From positions 1-64,000 of the forward strand of contig NZ_NEVL01000006.1 of assembly GCF_002261335.1 (NCBI RefSeq): a stretch of DNA of 64,000 nucleotides, written 5' to 3'. This stretch comes from Bordetella genomosp. 1 (GTDB taxonomy: Bacteria > Pseudomonadota > Gammaproteobacteria > Burkholderiales > Burkholderiaceae_B). The notes under the pieces were generated by a model. The model made no database searches. It had not been told where the DNA came from and was given only the letters and a program-made list of their open reading frames with translations. This document shows positions 54,844-64,000 of this stretch, in pieces. How positions within the stretch are numbered: position 1 is the first letter of the stretch; each line of letters starts with the position of its first letter. A program made the position numbers and the translations under genes.

Positions 54844-55376
54844 GCAATGACTCCGGTACGTAAGAGGATCGCCAACACGATCAGGGCATAGCCGGCGGCA
54901 AGCAGGTCATCCCACATGACGCCGAAGCCCCCTTTCATGCGGGCGTCGAAAAACTTGATCGGTGGCGGCTTGACGATGTCGAACAGGCGGAACAGCCCGA
55001 ACGCCAGCGCCTGCGCCAGCAGGGTCGCGGGGGTGAGCCACAACACCAGCCAGAACGCCACCATCTCGTCCCATACCATACCGACGTGATCGGACACGCC
55101 GAGTTCCCGGCCCACGCGGTCGCAGGCCCAGCAGCCATAAGCGAAGGTGAGCACCAGCAGCGCCGCGGTGAGCGCGTCGGGCATGGCGGGGAGCAAGACC
55201 CAGATGCCCCAAGCAAGCAGCGTGCCCCAGGTGCCGGAGGCCGGCCGCAGCATGCCGCTGCCGAGCCCGAACGCGAGCAGGCGATGCGGATCGCTGGCCA
55301 CCCAGCGCCACGACGGATAGAGGGCGCGGGCGCGTTCGCGCATGGACGGGGAATGCGGATCGGAGGGGGAGGACAT
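54840..55376 (-). CDS. pgpA: Phosphatidylglycerophosphatase A
   Basis: The 178-aa membrane enzyme removes phosphate from phosphatidylglycerophosphate. It shows FGLGSGMLRPASGTWGTL (the conserved PGTxGT-like loop), WDEMVAFWLVLW, FRLFDIVKPPPIKFFD and GFGVMWDDLLAA with metal-binding Asp/Glu residues. ATG 55376 follows TCCTCC-complementary GGAG-like spacing poorly, but the N-terminal homology begins soon after. It is co-transcribed with thiL and pncC. Confidence 0.94.
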   Translation of the reverse strand: MSSPSDPHSPSMRERARALYPSWRWVASDPHRLLAFGLGSGMLRPASGTWGTLLAWGIWVLLPAMPDALTAALLVLTFAYGCWACDRVGRELGVSDHVGMVWDEMVAFWLVLWLTPATLLAQALAFGLFRLFDIVKPPPIKFFDARMKGGFGVMWDDLLAAGYALIVLAILLRTGVIA

Positions 55377-55458
55377 GACTCTGTGGACGACACGGCACAC
55401 GCCGTGGGGCGATGGTATCAGGGAAGCATGCCGCGCCGGCGCTCGCCGGCACGCCATA

Positions 55459-56424
55459 TCAGGCGGGGCCGAAGTGGTCGAAACCGCCGGGCAGATCGGC
55501 CAGCGGCCGGCCCTGCGCATCGCGCACCTGGATGCCGGCCTCGGCCGTGATCGCGCCCACGCGGGCGACCTGCGCGCCGGTGCGCGCGCCCGCCGCCAGC
55601 ACGGCGTCGCGCGCCTCGGGCGGGGCCGTGAAGCAGAGCTCGTAGACGTCGCCGCCGCCGAGCGCCGCGCGCCGCAGCACCGGCTCGGGCAGGCCCGCGA
55701 GCGCGTCGGCCAGCGGCAACGCGGCGTAGTCGATGCGCGCCCCCGCCTTGCTGGCCGTCAGGATGTGGCCGAGGTCTTGCAGCAGACCGTCGGAGAGGTC
55801 GATGGCGGCATGGGCGATGCCGCCCAGCGCCTGGCCCAGCGCCACGCGGGGCTCCGGCCATTCCAGCGCGCCGCGCGTGGCCGCCAGCCGCGCCGGGTCG
55901 GCCGGCAGCTGGCCGTCGAGCAGGCGATAGGCCACGTCGGCCGCGCCCAGGCGGCCCGAGACCCAGATGTCGTCGCCGGGCTTCGCGGCGTCGCGCCGCA
56001 GCGCGCGCGCCGGGTCGATCGCGCCGAACACCGTGACGCTGATGACGAGATCGTGGGGACTGCGGGTGGTGTCGCCGCCGATCAGCGCGCAACCGTGCCG
56101 CGCGGCCAGGGCATGGAAGCCTTCGGCGAAGCCGGCCAGCCAGGCGGGCTCGGCCGTGGGCAGGGCCAGGCCGAGCAGGCAGCCGATCGGCCGCGCGCCC
56201 ATGGCGCCGAGGTCGGAGAGATTGACCGCCAGCGCTTTGTGGCCGAGCGCGCGCGGGTCGACGTCGGGATAGAAGTGGCGGCCCGATACCAGCAGGTCTT
56301 TGCTGGTGGCCACCTGCATGCCGGCCGGCACCGGGAACAGCGCGCAGTCGTCACCCACGCCCAGCACGCCGTCGGGCGCGGGGCGGGTGAAGTATTGCGC
56401 GATCAGATCGAACTCGGACGGCAC
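55459..56424 (-). CDS. thiL: Thiamine-monophosphate kinase
   Basis: The 321-aa PurM-like ATPase makes thiamine diphosphate from the monophosphate. Motifs are GVGDDCALFPVP (Mg/ATP site), VNLSDLGAMGARPIG, GGDTTRSP, DLSDGLLQDLGHIL and a C-terminal substrate loop. It sits between nusB and pgpA in a conserved betaproteobacterial run on the minus strand. Confidence 0.96.
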   Translation of the reverse strand: MPSEFDLIAQYFTRPAPDGVLGVGDDCALFPVPAGMQVATSKDLLVSGRHFYPDVDPRALGHKALAVNLSDLGAMGARPIGCLLGLALPTAEPAWLAGFAEGFHALAARHGCALIGGDTTRSPHDLVISVTVFGAIDPARALRRDAAKPGDDIWVSGRLGAADVAYRLLDGQLPADPARLAATRGALEWPEPRVALGQALGGIAHAAIDLSDGLLQDLGHILTASKAGARIDYAALPLADALAGLPEPVLRRAALGGGDVYELCFTAPPEARDAVLAAGARTGAQVARVGAITAEAGIQVRDAQGRPLADLPGGFDHFGPA

Positions 56425-56480
56425 GCGGACTCCGGGAGGGGGCCCGATCCGGCCAGAACCGGCCGGCGGGCCGGACCGGA

Positions 56481-57501
<1,021 letters not shown>

Positions 57502-58683
57502 TTATTCGTTGTTGCGGGAAGCTTGCGCAGGGGCGCAATCGTAACCTGTAATCGTGAGGGCAAAGCCGGCCATGCTGGGCATCTTGCGCGGCCGCGCCAG
57601 CAGGCGCATCTGGCCCACGCCGAGATCACGCAGGATCTGCGCGCCAATGCCGTAGGTGCGCAGGCCGAAACGCTCGCCGTCGGGCTGGGCCGGACGGTGC
57701 GAAGGATCGGACCAATGATTGATCTGGCCGAACAGATGCTCGACCGACGATTGGCAGTTCATCAGGACCAGCACGCCCGCGGGCGAGGCCGCGATGGCCT
57801 CGAGCGCCGCGCCGACGGTCCAGCTGTGCGCGCTGGCGCCGGTGTCGAGCACGTCGAGCAGCGACGCCGGCTCGTGCACCCGCACCAGGGTCTCGCGTTC
57901 GGCCTCGACGTTACCATGCACCAGGGCCAGGTGGGGCGCGCCGGTGGCGTCGTCGCGATAGGCGATGGCGTTGAAGGTGCCCCACGGGGTCTGCATCTGG
58001 CGCTCGCCGACGCGGCCGATCACCGATTCGTGCTCGCTGCGGTACTGGATCAGGTCGGCGATGGTGCCGATCTTGAGGTGGTGCTCGCGGGCGAACTCGA
58101 CCAGGTCGGGCAGGCGCGCCATGGTGCCGTCGGGCTTGAGGATCTCGCAGATCACCGCGGCGGGCGTGAGGCCGGCCATGGCGGTGAGGTCGCAGCCGGC
58201 CTCGGTGTGGCCGGCGCGCACCAGCACGCCGCCGGGCACCGCGCGCACCGGGAAGATGTGGCCCGGTTGCACCAGGTCGGCCGGCTTGGCGTCGCGCGCC
58301 ACCGCCACCTGGATGGTGCGGGCGCGGTCGGCGGCCGAAATGCCGGTCTCGACGCCCTCGGCGGCCTCGATCGACTGCGTGAAATTGGTGCCGTATCGCG
58401 TGCCGTTACGGCTGGCCATCAGCGGCAGGTCGAGCTGGCGGCAGCGCTCTTCGGTCAGTGTGAGGCAGACCAGGCCTCGGCCGTGCGTGACCATGAAATT
58501 GATCGCTTCGGGCGTGACGAATTCGGCGGCCATGACCAGGTCGCCTTCGTTTTCGCGGTCTTCTTCGTCGACCAGGATCACGATGCGGCCGGCGCGCAGC
58601 TCGGCGATGATCTCGGGCACGGAGGCTATGCCGAAGGATTCCGGCGCGGAACCGGCGGCAACTTGGGAAATCTGGGCAGACAT
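57502..58683 (-). CDS. ribBA: RibBA: DHBP synthase with degenerate GTP cyclohydrolase II-like domain
   Basis: The 393-aa protein starts at ATG 58683. Residues ~18-215 are an intact 3,4-dihydroxy-2-butanone 4-phosphate synthase: VDEEDRENEGDL (acidic metal loop), MASRNGTRYGTNFT, and HTEAGCDL. The C-terminal half has the RibA fold but lacks the zinc Cys motif (GVLVLMNCQS in place of the CLTGDxxxSxRCDCG region) and the catalytic site. It is probably inactive as cyclohydrolase II, so a separate ribA is needed elsewhere. No FMN riboswitch was recognised upstream. Confidence 0.93.
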   Translation of the reverse strand: MSAQISQVAAGSAPESFGIASVPEIIAELRAGRIVILVDEEDRENEGDLVMAAEFVTPEAINFMVTHGRGLVCLTLTEERCRQLDLPLMASRNGTRYGTNFTQSIEAAEGVETGISAADRARTIQVAVARDAKPADLVQPGHIFPVRAVPGGVLVRAGHTEAGCDLTAMAGLTPAAVICEILKPDGTMARLPDLVEFAREHHLKIGTIADLIQYRSEHESVIGRVGERQMQTPWGTFNAIAYRDDATGAPHLALVHGNVEAERETLVRVHEPASLLDVLDTGASAHSWTVGAALEAIAASPAGVLVLMNCQSSVEHLFGQINHWSDPSHRPAQPDGERFGLRTYGIGAQILRDLGVGQMRLLARPRKMPSMAGFALTITGYDCAPAQASRNNE

Positions 58684-58821
58684 GGAATGCAGGGCTATGC
58701 CAGGCGGGAAAACACGGATTTTACCGCCTCGCGCGCCCGGGCGCGCGGGTGACGCGCTGCACGTTACACTGCGGCCAGAGAAAGCCCCCCAGAACGAAAA
58801 CGCATAACAAGGAATCTCCCC

Positions 58822-59625
58822 ATGCAAGCCCTGGCGGCCATGCCTGCCTCCGTCGCAGCTTCGGTACGGACCGTCCTGACGGACATCGACGACACCCTGA
58901 CCACCGACGGCCGCCTGCCCGCGGCCGCCTACGCCGCCATGGAACGGCTCGAGCTGGCGGGCATCCGCGTCGTGCCCATCACCGGCCGCCCCGCCGGCTG
59001 GTGCGACCACATCGTGCGCATGTGGCCGGTGCGCGCCGTGGTCGGCGAGAACGGCGCGTTCTACTTCGCCTACGACCGCAGCGCCCACCGCATGAAAACC
59101 CACTATTGGGCCGACGACGCCACGCGCGCGGCCGACCGCCTGCGCCTGGACGCCATCCGCGACCGCGTGCTGGCCGAGGTGCCGGGCAGCGCGCTCGCGA
59201 GCGACCAGGCCTATCGCGTGGCCGACCTCGCCATCGATTTCTGCGAAGACGTGCCGGCCCTGTCCGACAAGGACGTGAGCCGCATCGTGCAGATCTTCCG
59301 CGACGCCGGCGCCGAGGCCAAGGTCAGCTCGATCCACGTCAACGGCTGGTTCGGCGACTACGACAAGCTGTCGATGACGCGCACGCTGTTCGAGCGCGAA
59401 CTGGGCCAGACGGTGGAACAGGGACTGGAGTCCACGCTGTTCATCGGCGACTCGCCCAACGACGAACCCATGTTCAAGTTCTTCCCGCTGTCGGTCGGCG
59501 TGGCCAACATCCAGTCGCAACTGCACCGCATCAAGCATCGTCCCGCCTTCGTGGCGAGCGAGCGCGGCGGCGAGGGCTTCGTCGAGATGGCCGAACGCCT
59601 GCTGGCGGCGCGCCGCAACCGCTGA
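58822..59625 (+). CDS. HAD-IIB family hydrolase
   Basis: The 267-aa HAD phosphatase has motif I DIDDTLTTDG (D22-x-D24, ~20-30), motif II in PITGRPAGWCD and motif III/IV in FIGDSPNDEPMF. The large C2-type cap between motifs II and III is typical of Cof/sucrose- or mannosylglycerate-phosphatase-like enzymes. It dephosphorylates a small, probably sugar-like, phosphate. Its start is divergent from ribBA, and an IclR gene follows after 5 nt. Confidence 0.9.
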   Translation: MQALAAMPASVAASVRTVLTDIDDTLTTDGRLPAAAYAAMERLELAGIRVVPITGRPAGWCDHIVRMWPVRAVVGENGAFYFAYDRSAHRMKTHYWADDATRAADRLRLDAIRDRVLAEVPGSALASDQAYRVADLAIDFCEDVPALSDKDVSRIVQIFRDAGAEAKVSSIHVNGWFGDYDKLSMTRTLFERELGQTVEQGLESTLFIGDSPNDEPMFKFFPLSVGVANIQSQLHRIKHRPAFVASERGGEGFVEMAERLLAARRNR

Positions 59626-59630
59626 TTGCC

Positions 59631-60500
59631 ATGAGCGCCACCAAGACCGCGAAGACCGCCAAGGTCGCCAAGGGCGCCGCATCCGACGCCGTCGCCCGCC
59701 CGGCGGCGGCGGCCGCGGACGACGGCCGCCGCAGCATCCAGTCGGTGGAGGTCGGCTTTCCGCTGCTGGCCGCGCTGGTCGATGCCGGGCGCCCGCTGTC
59801 GCTGCGCGACCTCGCCGCCGCGGCCGGCATGACCTCGGCCAAGGCGCACCCCTATCTGGTGAGCTACACCCGCGTGGGCCTGGTGCAGCAGGACGCCGTC
59901 ACGAGCCACTACGAGCTCGGCCCCTTCGCGCTGCAGATGGGCCTGGTCAGCCTGCAACGCCTCGACCCGGTGCGCGTGGCGCTGCCGGAAGTCGCGCAGT
60001 TGCAGACCCAGATCGGCCACACGCTCGGCATCGCGGTGCTGGGCTCGCACGGCCCCACGATGATCCACATCACCGAGGCGAGTTACCCGGTGCACGTGAA
60101 CATGCGCAAGGGCACGGTGATGTCGATGCTGCACACCGCCACCGGCCTGGTGTTCGCGGCCTGGCTGCCGCCCAAGGTGGCCGAGCACTACATCGCGCGC
60201 GAGGAGGGCGACACCGCCGTGATCGCCAGCCACAGCCCGCGCACCGCCGCCAGCCCCACCACGCTGCAGGCCATGCTGGCCGACATCCGCGTGCACGGCA
60301 TGGCGCGCGCCGTCGGCAACCCCCTGCCCGGCGTCGATGCGCTGTCGGTGCCGGTGTTCGACAACACCGGCAACATCGTGCTGGCACTCACCAGCATCGG
60401 CCCCTCGGGCCTGTTCGACGTGGCCTGGAACGGCGCCATCGCGCGGCCGCTGATGGCCTGCGCGCAAGAGATCTCGCACAAGCTGGGCTACCGCCCCTGA
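59631..60500 (+). CDS. IclR-family transcriptional regulator
   Basis: The 289-aa regulator has a ~30-residue Lys/Ala-rich leader, a winged helix (IQSVEVGFPLLAALVDAG, LSLRDLAAAAGMTSAKAHPY) and an IclR effector domain (VMSMLHTATGLVFAAWLP, GVDALSVPVFDNTGN). It starts 5 nt after the HAD gene, so the two are co-transcribed. The target may be the convergent flavoprotein monooxygenase or a distant operon; nothing visible decides this. Confidence 0.92.
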   Translation: MSATKTAKTAKVAKGAASDAVARPAAAAADDGRRSIQSVEVGFPLLAALVDAGRPLSLRDLAAAAGMTSAKAHPYLVSYTRVGLVQQDAVTSHYELGPFALQMGLVSLQRLDPVRVALPEVAQLQTQIGHTLGIAVLGSHGPTMIHITEASYPVHVNMRKGTVMSMLHTATGLVFAAWLPPKVAEHYIAREEGDTAVIASHSPRTAASPTTLQAMLADIRVHGMARAVGNPLPGVDALSVPVFDNTGNIVLALTSIGPSGLFDVAWNGAIARPLMACAQEISHKLGYRP

Positions 60501-60533
60501 ACGCGGCGCCCGCTGGCGCCGCGCTTCGGCGCC

Positions 60534-61793
60534 TCAGCGCTGCTTTTCGTACTTCAGGTAATCCAGGTGGATGCCGATGTGGTCGGCGATGTATTTCGCG
60601 TCGTGCCACACCCCCCAGATGAATGAGGACGACCGGTTGGTCTGGTTCGGCAGGCCGAGGAAGTAGATGCCTTTCTCGGTGGAGATTCCGCGCTTGTGGA
60701 TCGGATAGCCCTTCTCGTCGAAGGTGTCGATTTCCATCCAGCTGTAGTCCACCTTGAAACCGGTGGCCCAGACGATAGCCGTGACGCCGGCCTGCGCCAG
60801 GTCCAGGCTCAGGATCGGATGCGTCAGGCAGTCGGGGTCGTCGAGCAGCTTCCAGGCCTCGGGCTCGGGCGGCAGGTCCAGGCCGTTCTGCTCGACGTAG
60901 GCATCGGCCTCGCGCAGCACCTCGAAGTAGTCTTCGTCGCCTTGCGCCACGTTGCGCGCCAGCCCTTCCTGGAAATGCATCACGCCGTCTTCGAAGCGTT
61001 CGGTGATGCCCACCAGCTGGATGCCGCTGTGGGCCAGCCGGCGGAAGTCGATGGTCTTGCCGTTTTCGTAGCCGCTGACCGCGAAGGCGACGTGCTCGCG
61101 CTTGGGCTTCTTCTTGACCTCGTCCCACATGCCGAGCGCGCCCAGCCACCAGCAGTAATCGCGTTCGCGGTAGGAGCGCGGCGGGCGATAGTGCTCGCCC
61201 ACCGACAGATACACCGTGCGGCCGGCCTGGCGCAGCTCTTCGGCGATCTGCGAACCCGACGCGCCCGCGCCCACCACCAGCACGGCGCCGGCCGGCAGCT
61301 GGGCCGGATTCTTGTAGGCCGACGAATGCACCTGGGTGAGCCCGGCATGCTGCGGCACGATCTGCGGGTAGCTCGGAATCTGGAACGCGCCGGTCGCGGC
61401 CACGACGTGCTGGGCCTCGATCACGCCAGCGGAGGTGGTCACCGTGAAGCCGGGGCGCTTCTGGTTGCGCGTGACCTTCAACACGTTCACCCCGGTGCGC
61501 ACCGGCGCCCCGATCATGGCCGCGTAATCCTCGAAGTACTTCGCCATGCGCTCCTTGGGCGGAAACACGTCTGCGCCCACGTCGTCGAACGCCAGGCCGG
61601 GAAAGCGATCGTGCCAGGCAGGACCGTTGGCGACCAGCGAATCCCAACGCTCGGAGCGCCAGCGTTCGGCGATGCGATTGCGCTCCAGCACGATATGGGG
61701 AATGCCGAGCTTGCCCAGGTGCTCGCTCATCGCAACGCCGGCCTGGCCGGCGCCGATCACCAGCGTATTGGTTTTCTCTACTGACATTTGCAT
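60534..61793 (-). CDS. Flavin-containing monooxygenase (CzcO/YUCCA-like)
   Basis: The 419-aa flavoprotein has FAD motif VIGAGQAGVAMSEHLG (~12-27), ERWDSLVANGP with WHDRFPG, an NADPH motif VVGAGASGSQIAEELRQ (~170-186) and the ATGF segment (WATGFKVDY). This is the class B monooxygenase layout, which oxidises soft nucleophiles (N or S) or acts as Baeyer-Villiger enzyme. It is divergent from the ABC ATPase gene. Confidence 0.88.
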   Translation of the reverse strand: MQMSVEKTNTLVIGAGQAGVAMSEHLGKLGIPHIVLERNRIAERWRSERWDSLVANGPAWHDRFPGLAFDDVGADVFPPKERMAKYFEDYAAMIGAPVRTGVNVLKVTRNQKRPGFTVTTSAGVIEAQHVVAATGAFQIPSYPQIVPQHAGLTQVHSSAYKNPAQLPAGAVLVVGAGASGSQIAEELRQAGRTVYLSVGEHYRPPRSYRERDYCWWLGALGMWDEVKKKPKREHVAFAVSGYENGKTIDFRRLAHSGIQLVGITERFEDGVMHFQEGLARNVAQGDEDYFEVLREADAYVEQNGLDLPPEPEAWKLLDDPDCLTHPILSLDLAQAGVTAIVWATGFKVDYSWMEIDTFDEKGYPIHKRGISTEKGIYFLGLPNQTNRSSSFIWGVWHDAKYIADHIGIHLDYLKYEKQR

Positions 61794-62131
61794 TTCCTAA
61801 GAAGGGTCGAGACCGGATCTGTCTTCAGCCGATGGTCATGAGCACGCTCACTCATGGATGCGGCGCAGTGTGAGCCAGATGCCGCGACTTGATAACTTCG
61901 TTTTTTGGACGCGGGACTTAGGAAAAAGCAAATCACTCGGCCGGCGCGCGCGGGGACGCACGCGCGGCGCCCGCGCGGGCACGCTTTCGTTTTTTCCGAT
62001 GCCCCGCATCAAGATCGACAACGCGCCAGCGCCCGACCGATCCCGTAGTCTTCGACGCAAGTCCTCGCGCCGCGCCCTGCCCGCGCCGCGCGCTCCGCGT
62101 TTCCCCGAATCCCGTCTTGCCGCGAGCCGCC
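61794..62131. other. 338-bp divergent intergenic region
   Basis: The region holds the promoters of the monooxygenase (minus) and ABC ATPase (plus). The part near 61880-61940 is AT-richer (GATAACTTCG, GTTTTTTGGA); the rest is a GC alternating tract (GGACGCACGCGCGGCGCCCG). I see no gene, no clear operator and no structured RNA. Confidence 0.4.
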
Positions 62132-63247
62132 ATGCAGAACAGCCCCTTGTCACCGGAATCGTCCAGCGCGGTCAGCCTTGAAGGCGTCGTGAAGAAGTAT
62201 CACCAGCAGACCGTGCTGCATGAGCTGACGCTCAAGATCCGGCGCGGCGAGCTCCTGACGCTGCTCGGTCCGTCCGGCTGCGGCAAGACCACGCTGCTCA
62301 ACCTGATCGCCGGCTTTGCCGATGCCGACAACGGCGAGATCTTCATCGACGGCCAGCTGGTGACCCACCTGCCGCCCTATCAGCGCGAGATCGGCATCGT
62401 GTTCCAGAACTACGCGCTGTTCCCGCACATGACCGTGGAACGCAACATCGGCTATGGCCTGCGCATGCGCGGCATGCCCGCCGCCGAGATCGCGCAGCGC
62501 GTGCAGGAGGCGATGGCGCTGGTCAAGCTCGACGGTCTGGGCGAACGCAAGCCGAAAGCGTTGTCGGGCGGCCAGCAGCAACGCGTGGCGCTGGCGCGCG
62601 CGCTGGTGATCCGGCCCAAGGTGCTACTGCTCGACGAGCCATTCTCGGCGCTCGACAAGGGCCTGCGCGGCGCCATGCAGGTCGAGATCCGCGAGATCCA
62701 GCGCAAGCTGGGCGTCACCACCGTATTCGTGACCCACGACCAGGGCGAAGCGCTGGCCATGTCGGATCGGATCGCCGTCATGTCGGGCGGTGCGATCCGC
62801 CAGATCGCCACGCCCGACGAGCTCTATCGCAACCCGCAGGATCCGTTCGTGGCCTCATTCCTGGGCGACGTCAACATCCTGCCGGCGCACTATCACGGCA
62901 CCGACCCCGACGGCATTCTGCTGCGCCTGGGCGCAGGCCTGGTCCGGGTCAATCGCGAGCGGCTCGTCGGCGGCTCGCACGAGGGCCGCCGCCTGGACAT
63001 CTACGTGCGCCCGGAGCAGATCCGCCTGGAGCCGCTGCACGGCAGCTCGGTATTGAGCGGAACGGTGGTGAATCACGTCTTCCAGGGCGATCACATCGAC
63101 ACCTACATCGACGTGGACGTCCCGGTGGCGGGACGCCAGCGCGTGATGGTGCGCAGCGCCGGCCTGAGCGCGCAGCAGCAGTGGCCGGTCGGCACCGTGA
63201 CCGGCCTCGCCCTGCCCGACGACGGCATCAGCGTGTTCAACGCCTGA
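62132..63247 (+). CDS. ABC transporter ATP-binding protein (PotA/spermidine-putrescine type)
   Basis: The 371-aa ATPase has Walker A GPSGCGKTTLLN (~49), VFQNYALFPHMTV, signature LSGGQQQRVALARAL, Walker B VLLLDEPFSALD and the switch His in VTHDQGEA. A C-terminal TOBE domain (residues ~280-370, VRPEQIRLEP) is typical of polyamine, iron or sulfate importers. ATG 62132 is used. The permease and binding-protein genes are not in the window; the next gene is a quinone oxidoreductase, so the transporter partners must be elsewhere. Confidence 0.93.
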   Translation: MQNSPLSPESSSAVSLEGVVKKYHQQTVLHELTLKIRRGELLTLLGPSGCGKTTLLNLIAGFADADNGEIFIDGQLVTHLPPYQREIGIVFQNYALFPHMTVERNIGYGLRMRGMPAAEIAQRVQEAMALVKLDGLGERKPKALSGGQQQRVALARALVIRPKVLLLDEPFSALDKGLRGAMQVEIREIQRKLGVTTVFVTHDQGEALAMSDRIAVMSGGAIRQIATPDELYRNPQDPFVASFLGDVNILPAHYHGTDPDGILLRLGAGLVRVNRERLVGGSHEGRRLDIYVRPEQIRLEPLHGSSVLSGTVVNHVFQGDHIDTYIDVDVPVAGRQRVMVRSAGLSAQQQWPVGTVTGLALPDDGISVFNA

Positions 63248-63275
63248 GCCTCCCCCCACGCCCCGATCTTCCGCC

Positions 63276-64000
63276 ATGACCGCCCTGCCCGCCACCATGC
63301 AAGCCATCATCGCCCGCACGCCGGGCGATGCCAGTGTCCTCACCCTCGCCGAACGCCCGGTGCCGGCGCCGGGGCCGGGCGAGGTCCTGCTGCGCGTGCT
63401 GGCCGCCGGCGTCAACCGGCCCGACGTGATGCAGCGCCAGGGCCTGGCGAAGCCCGCGCCCGGGGTCACCGACGTGCTGGGGCTGGAGGCGTGCGGCGAG
63501 GTCGTGGCCTGCGGTCCCGGCGTCCCCGCCGACATGCTGGGCCGGCGCGTGATGAGCCTGTTGCCCGGCGGCGGGTACGCGCCCTGGTGCACCGCCCGCG
63601 CCGAGCTGTCGCTGCCGGTGCCCGACGGCCTCGACGACGCCGCGGCCGCCGCGCTCCCCGAGGGGCTGTTCACGGTGTGGCACAACCTGTTCGAGCTGGG
63701 CGGCCTGCGCATGGGCGAAACCGTGCTGGTTCATGGCGCGGCGGGCGGCATCGGCACCCTGGCGCTGTCGCTGGCGCATGCCGCCGGCGCGCGCGTCGTC
63801 GCCACCGCGGGCCGGGCCGAACGACTGCCCGGACTGCGCGCGCTCGGCGCCGATCTGGCGCTCTGCTATCGCGACCGCGATTTCGTCGACGCCTGCCACG
63901 ACTTCACCGCAGGACGGGGCGTGGACGTCGTGCTGGACATGGTCGGCGGCGACTACGTGGAACGCAATCTGCGCGCGCTCGGCTTCGGTGGCCGCCACGT
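63276..64000 (+). CDS. NAD(P)H:quinone oxidoreductase, zinc-less MDR type (partial, 3' cut)
   Basis: The frame from ATG 63276 stays open to the window end (241 codons). It shows the MDR start (PVPAPGPGEVLLRVLAAGVN, RPDVMQRQG), LGLEACGEVVACGPG, YAPWCTARAEL and the cofactor motif VHGAAGGIGTLALSLAHAAG. The catalytic zinc Cys of alcohol dehydrogenases is absent, as in the PIG3/Qor branch. It reduces quinones with NADPH. A second ATG at codon 8 is an alternative start. Confidence 0.9.
   Translation, partial: MTALPATMQAIIARTPGDASVLTLAERPVPAPGPGEVLLRVLAAGVNRPDVMQRQGLAKPAPGVTDVLGLEACGEVVACGPGVPADMLGRRVMSLLPGGGYAPWCTARAELSLPVPDGLDDAAAAALPEGLFTVWHNLFELGGLRMGETVLVHGAAGGIGTLALSLAHAAGARVVATAGRAERLPGLRALGADLALCYRDRDFVDACHDFTAGRGVDVVLDMVGGDYVERNLRALGFGGRH

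Noticed and set aside
58684..58821. Possible FMN riboswitch upstream of ribBA
   Set aside because: The gap is short and shared with a divergent gene; I could not find the conserved RFN stems or loop sequences.

Overview
The window is about 64 kb of high-GC chromosome. It most resembles a betaproteobacterium of the Burkholderiales, probably Alcaligenaceae (Bordetella/Achromobacter/Pigmentiphaga-like). The reasons are three separate Bug-type tripartite tricarboxylate substrate-binding proteins, a HrcA/CIRCE-controlled groESL, a ribBA-ribH-nusB-thiL-pgpA-pncC run, and FCD-GntR-controlled sugar-acid operons. This assignment rests on gene content and protein style only; no database search was made.

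Layout. 1-15.3 kb: the end of an autotransporter, a Cys-pair hypothetical protein, an exported DUF4344-type metallopeptidase with a Cys-less rhodanese-like tail, an SDR enzyme, a large MscS channel, a FecI-FecR-TonB receptor set, a cold-shock/DUF1294 protein, and two Bug proteins, one in operon with an SDR. 15.3-28.4 kb: an accessory stretch with visibly less GC-rich parts. It holds a standalone HsdR-N-type nuclease, small lipoproteins, a broken LprI-like gene and an island of about 8.5 kb that interrupts an acyltransferase gene. The C-terminal part of the acyltransferase lies at 19.3-19.6 kb and its N-terminal part at 28.1-28.4 kb, on the same strand. The island carries a GST 3' remnant, a HTH regulator whose promoter is covered by a perfect 17-bp inverted repeat, two unknown genes, a 1767-aa sacsin-like HATPase/DUF3883 protein (candidate anti-phage protein) and a truncated, frameshifted SRAP gene.

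28.4-31.4 kb: an overlapping blaI / blaR1-like / class D beta-lactamase operon. Its sensor joins an M56 metallopeptidase to an S11 D-Ala-D-Ala peptidase-like domain. The broken acyltransferase was its last gene. 31.5-33.6 kb: groES-groEL with a near-consensus promoter and a perfect CIRCE. 33.7-37.9 kb: a Bug protein, a GntR regulator, an enolase-superfamily dehydratase and a 2-hydroxyacid dehydrogenase. An identical 17-mer precedes both the Bug gene and the dehydratase gene.

38-51.5 kb: YihY, then an eleven-gene minus-strand sugar-acid operon. It contains a GntR regulator, an idonate-type dehydrogenase, a TRAP transporter, an SDR, a FAH-family hydrolase, altronate and mannonate dehydratases, a fructuronate-type reductase and an Ldh-family oxidoreductase. 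The gene set suggests uptake of hexuronates or aldonates and non-phosphorylating breakdown. 51.6-64 kb: housekeeping genes (dgkA, an NDH-2-type gene, pyrF, pncC, pgpA, thiL, nusB, ribH, ribBA), then a HAD phosphatase, an IclR regulator, a flavoprotein monooxygenase, an ABC ATPase and a quinone oxidoreductase cut by the window end. No tRNA, rRNA or CRISPR array was seen.
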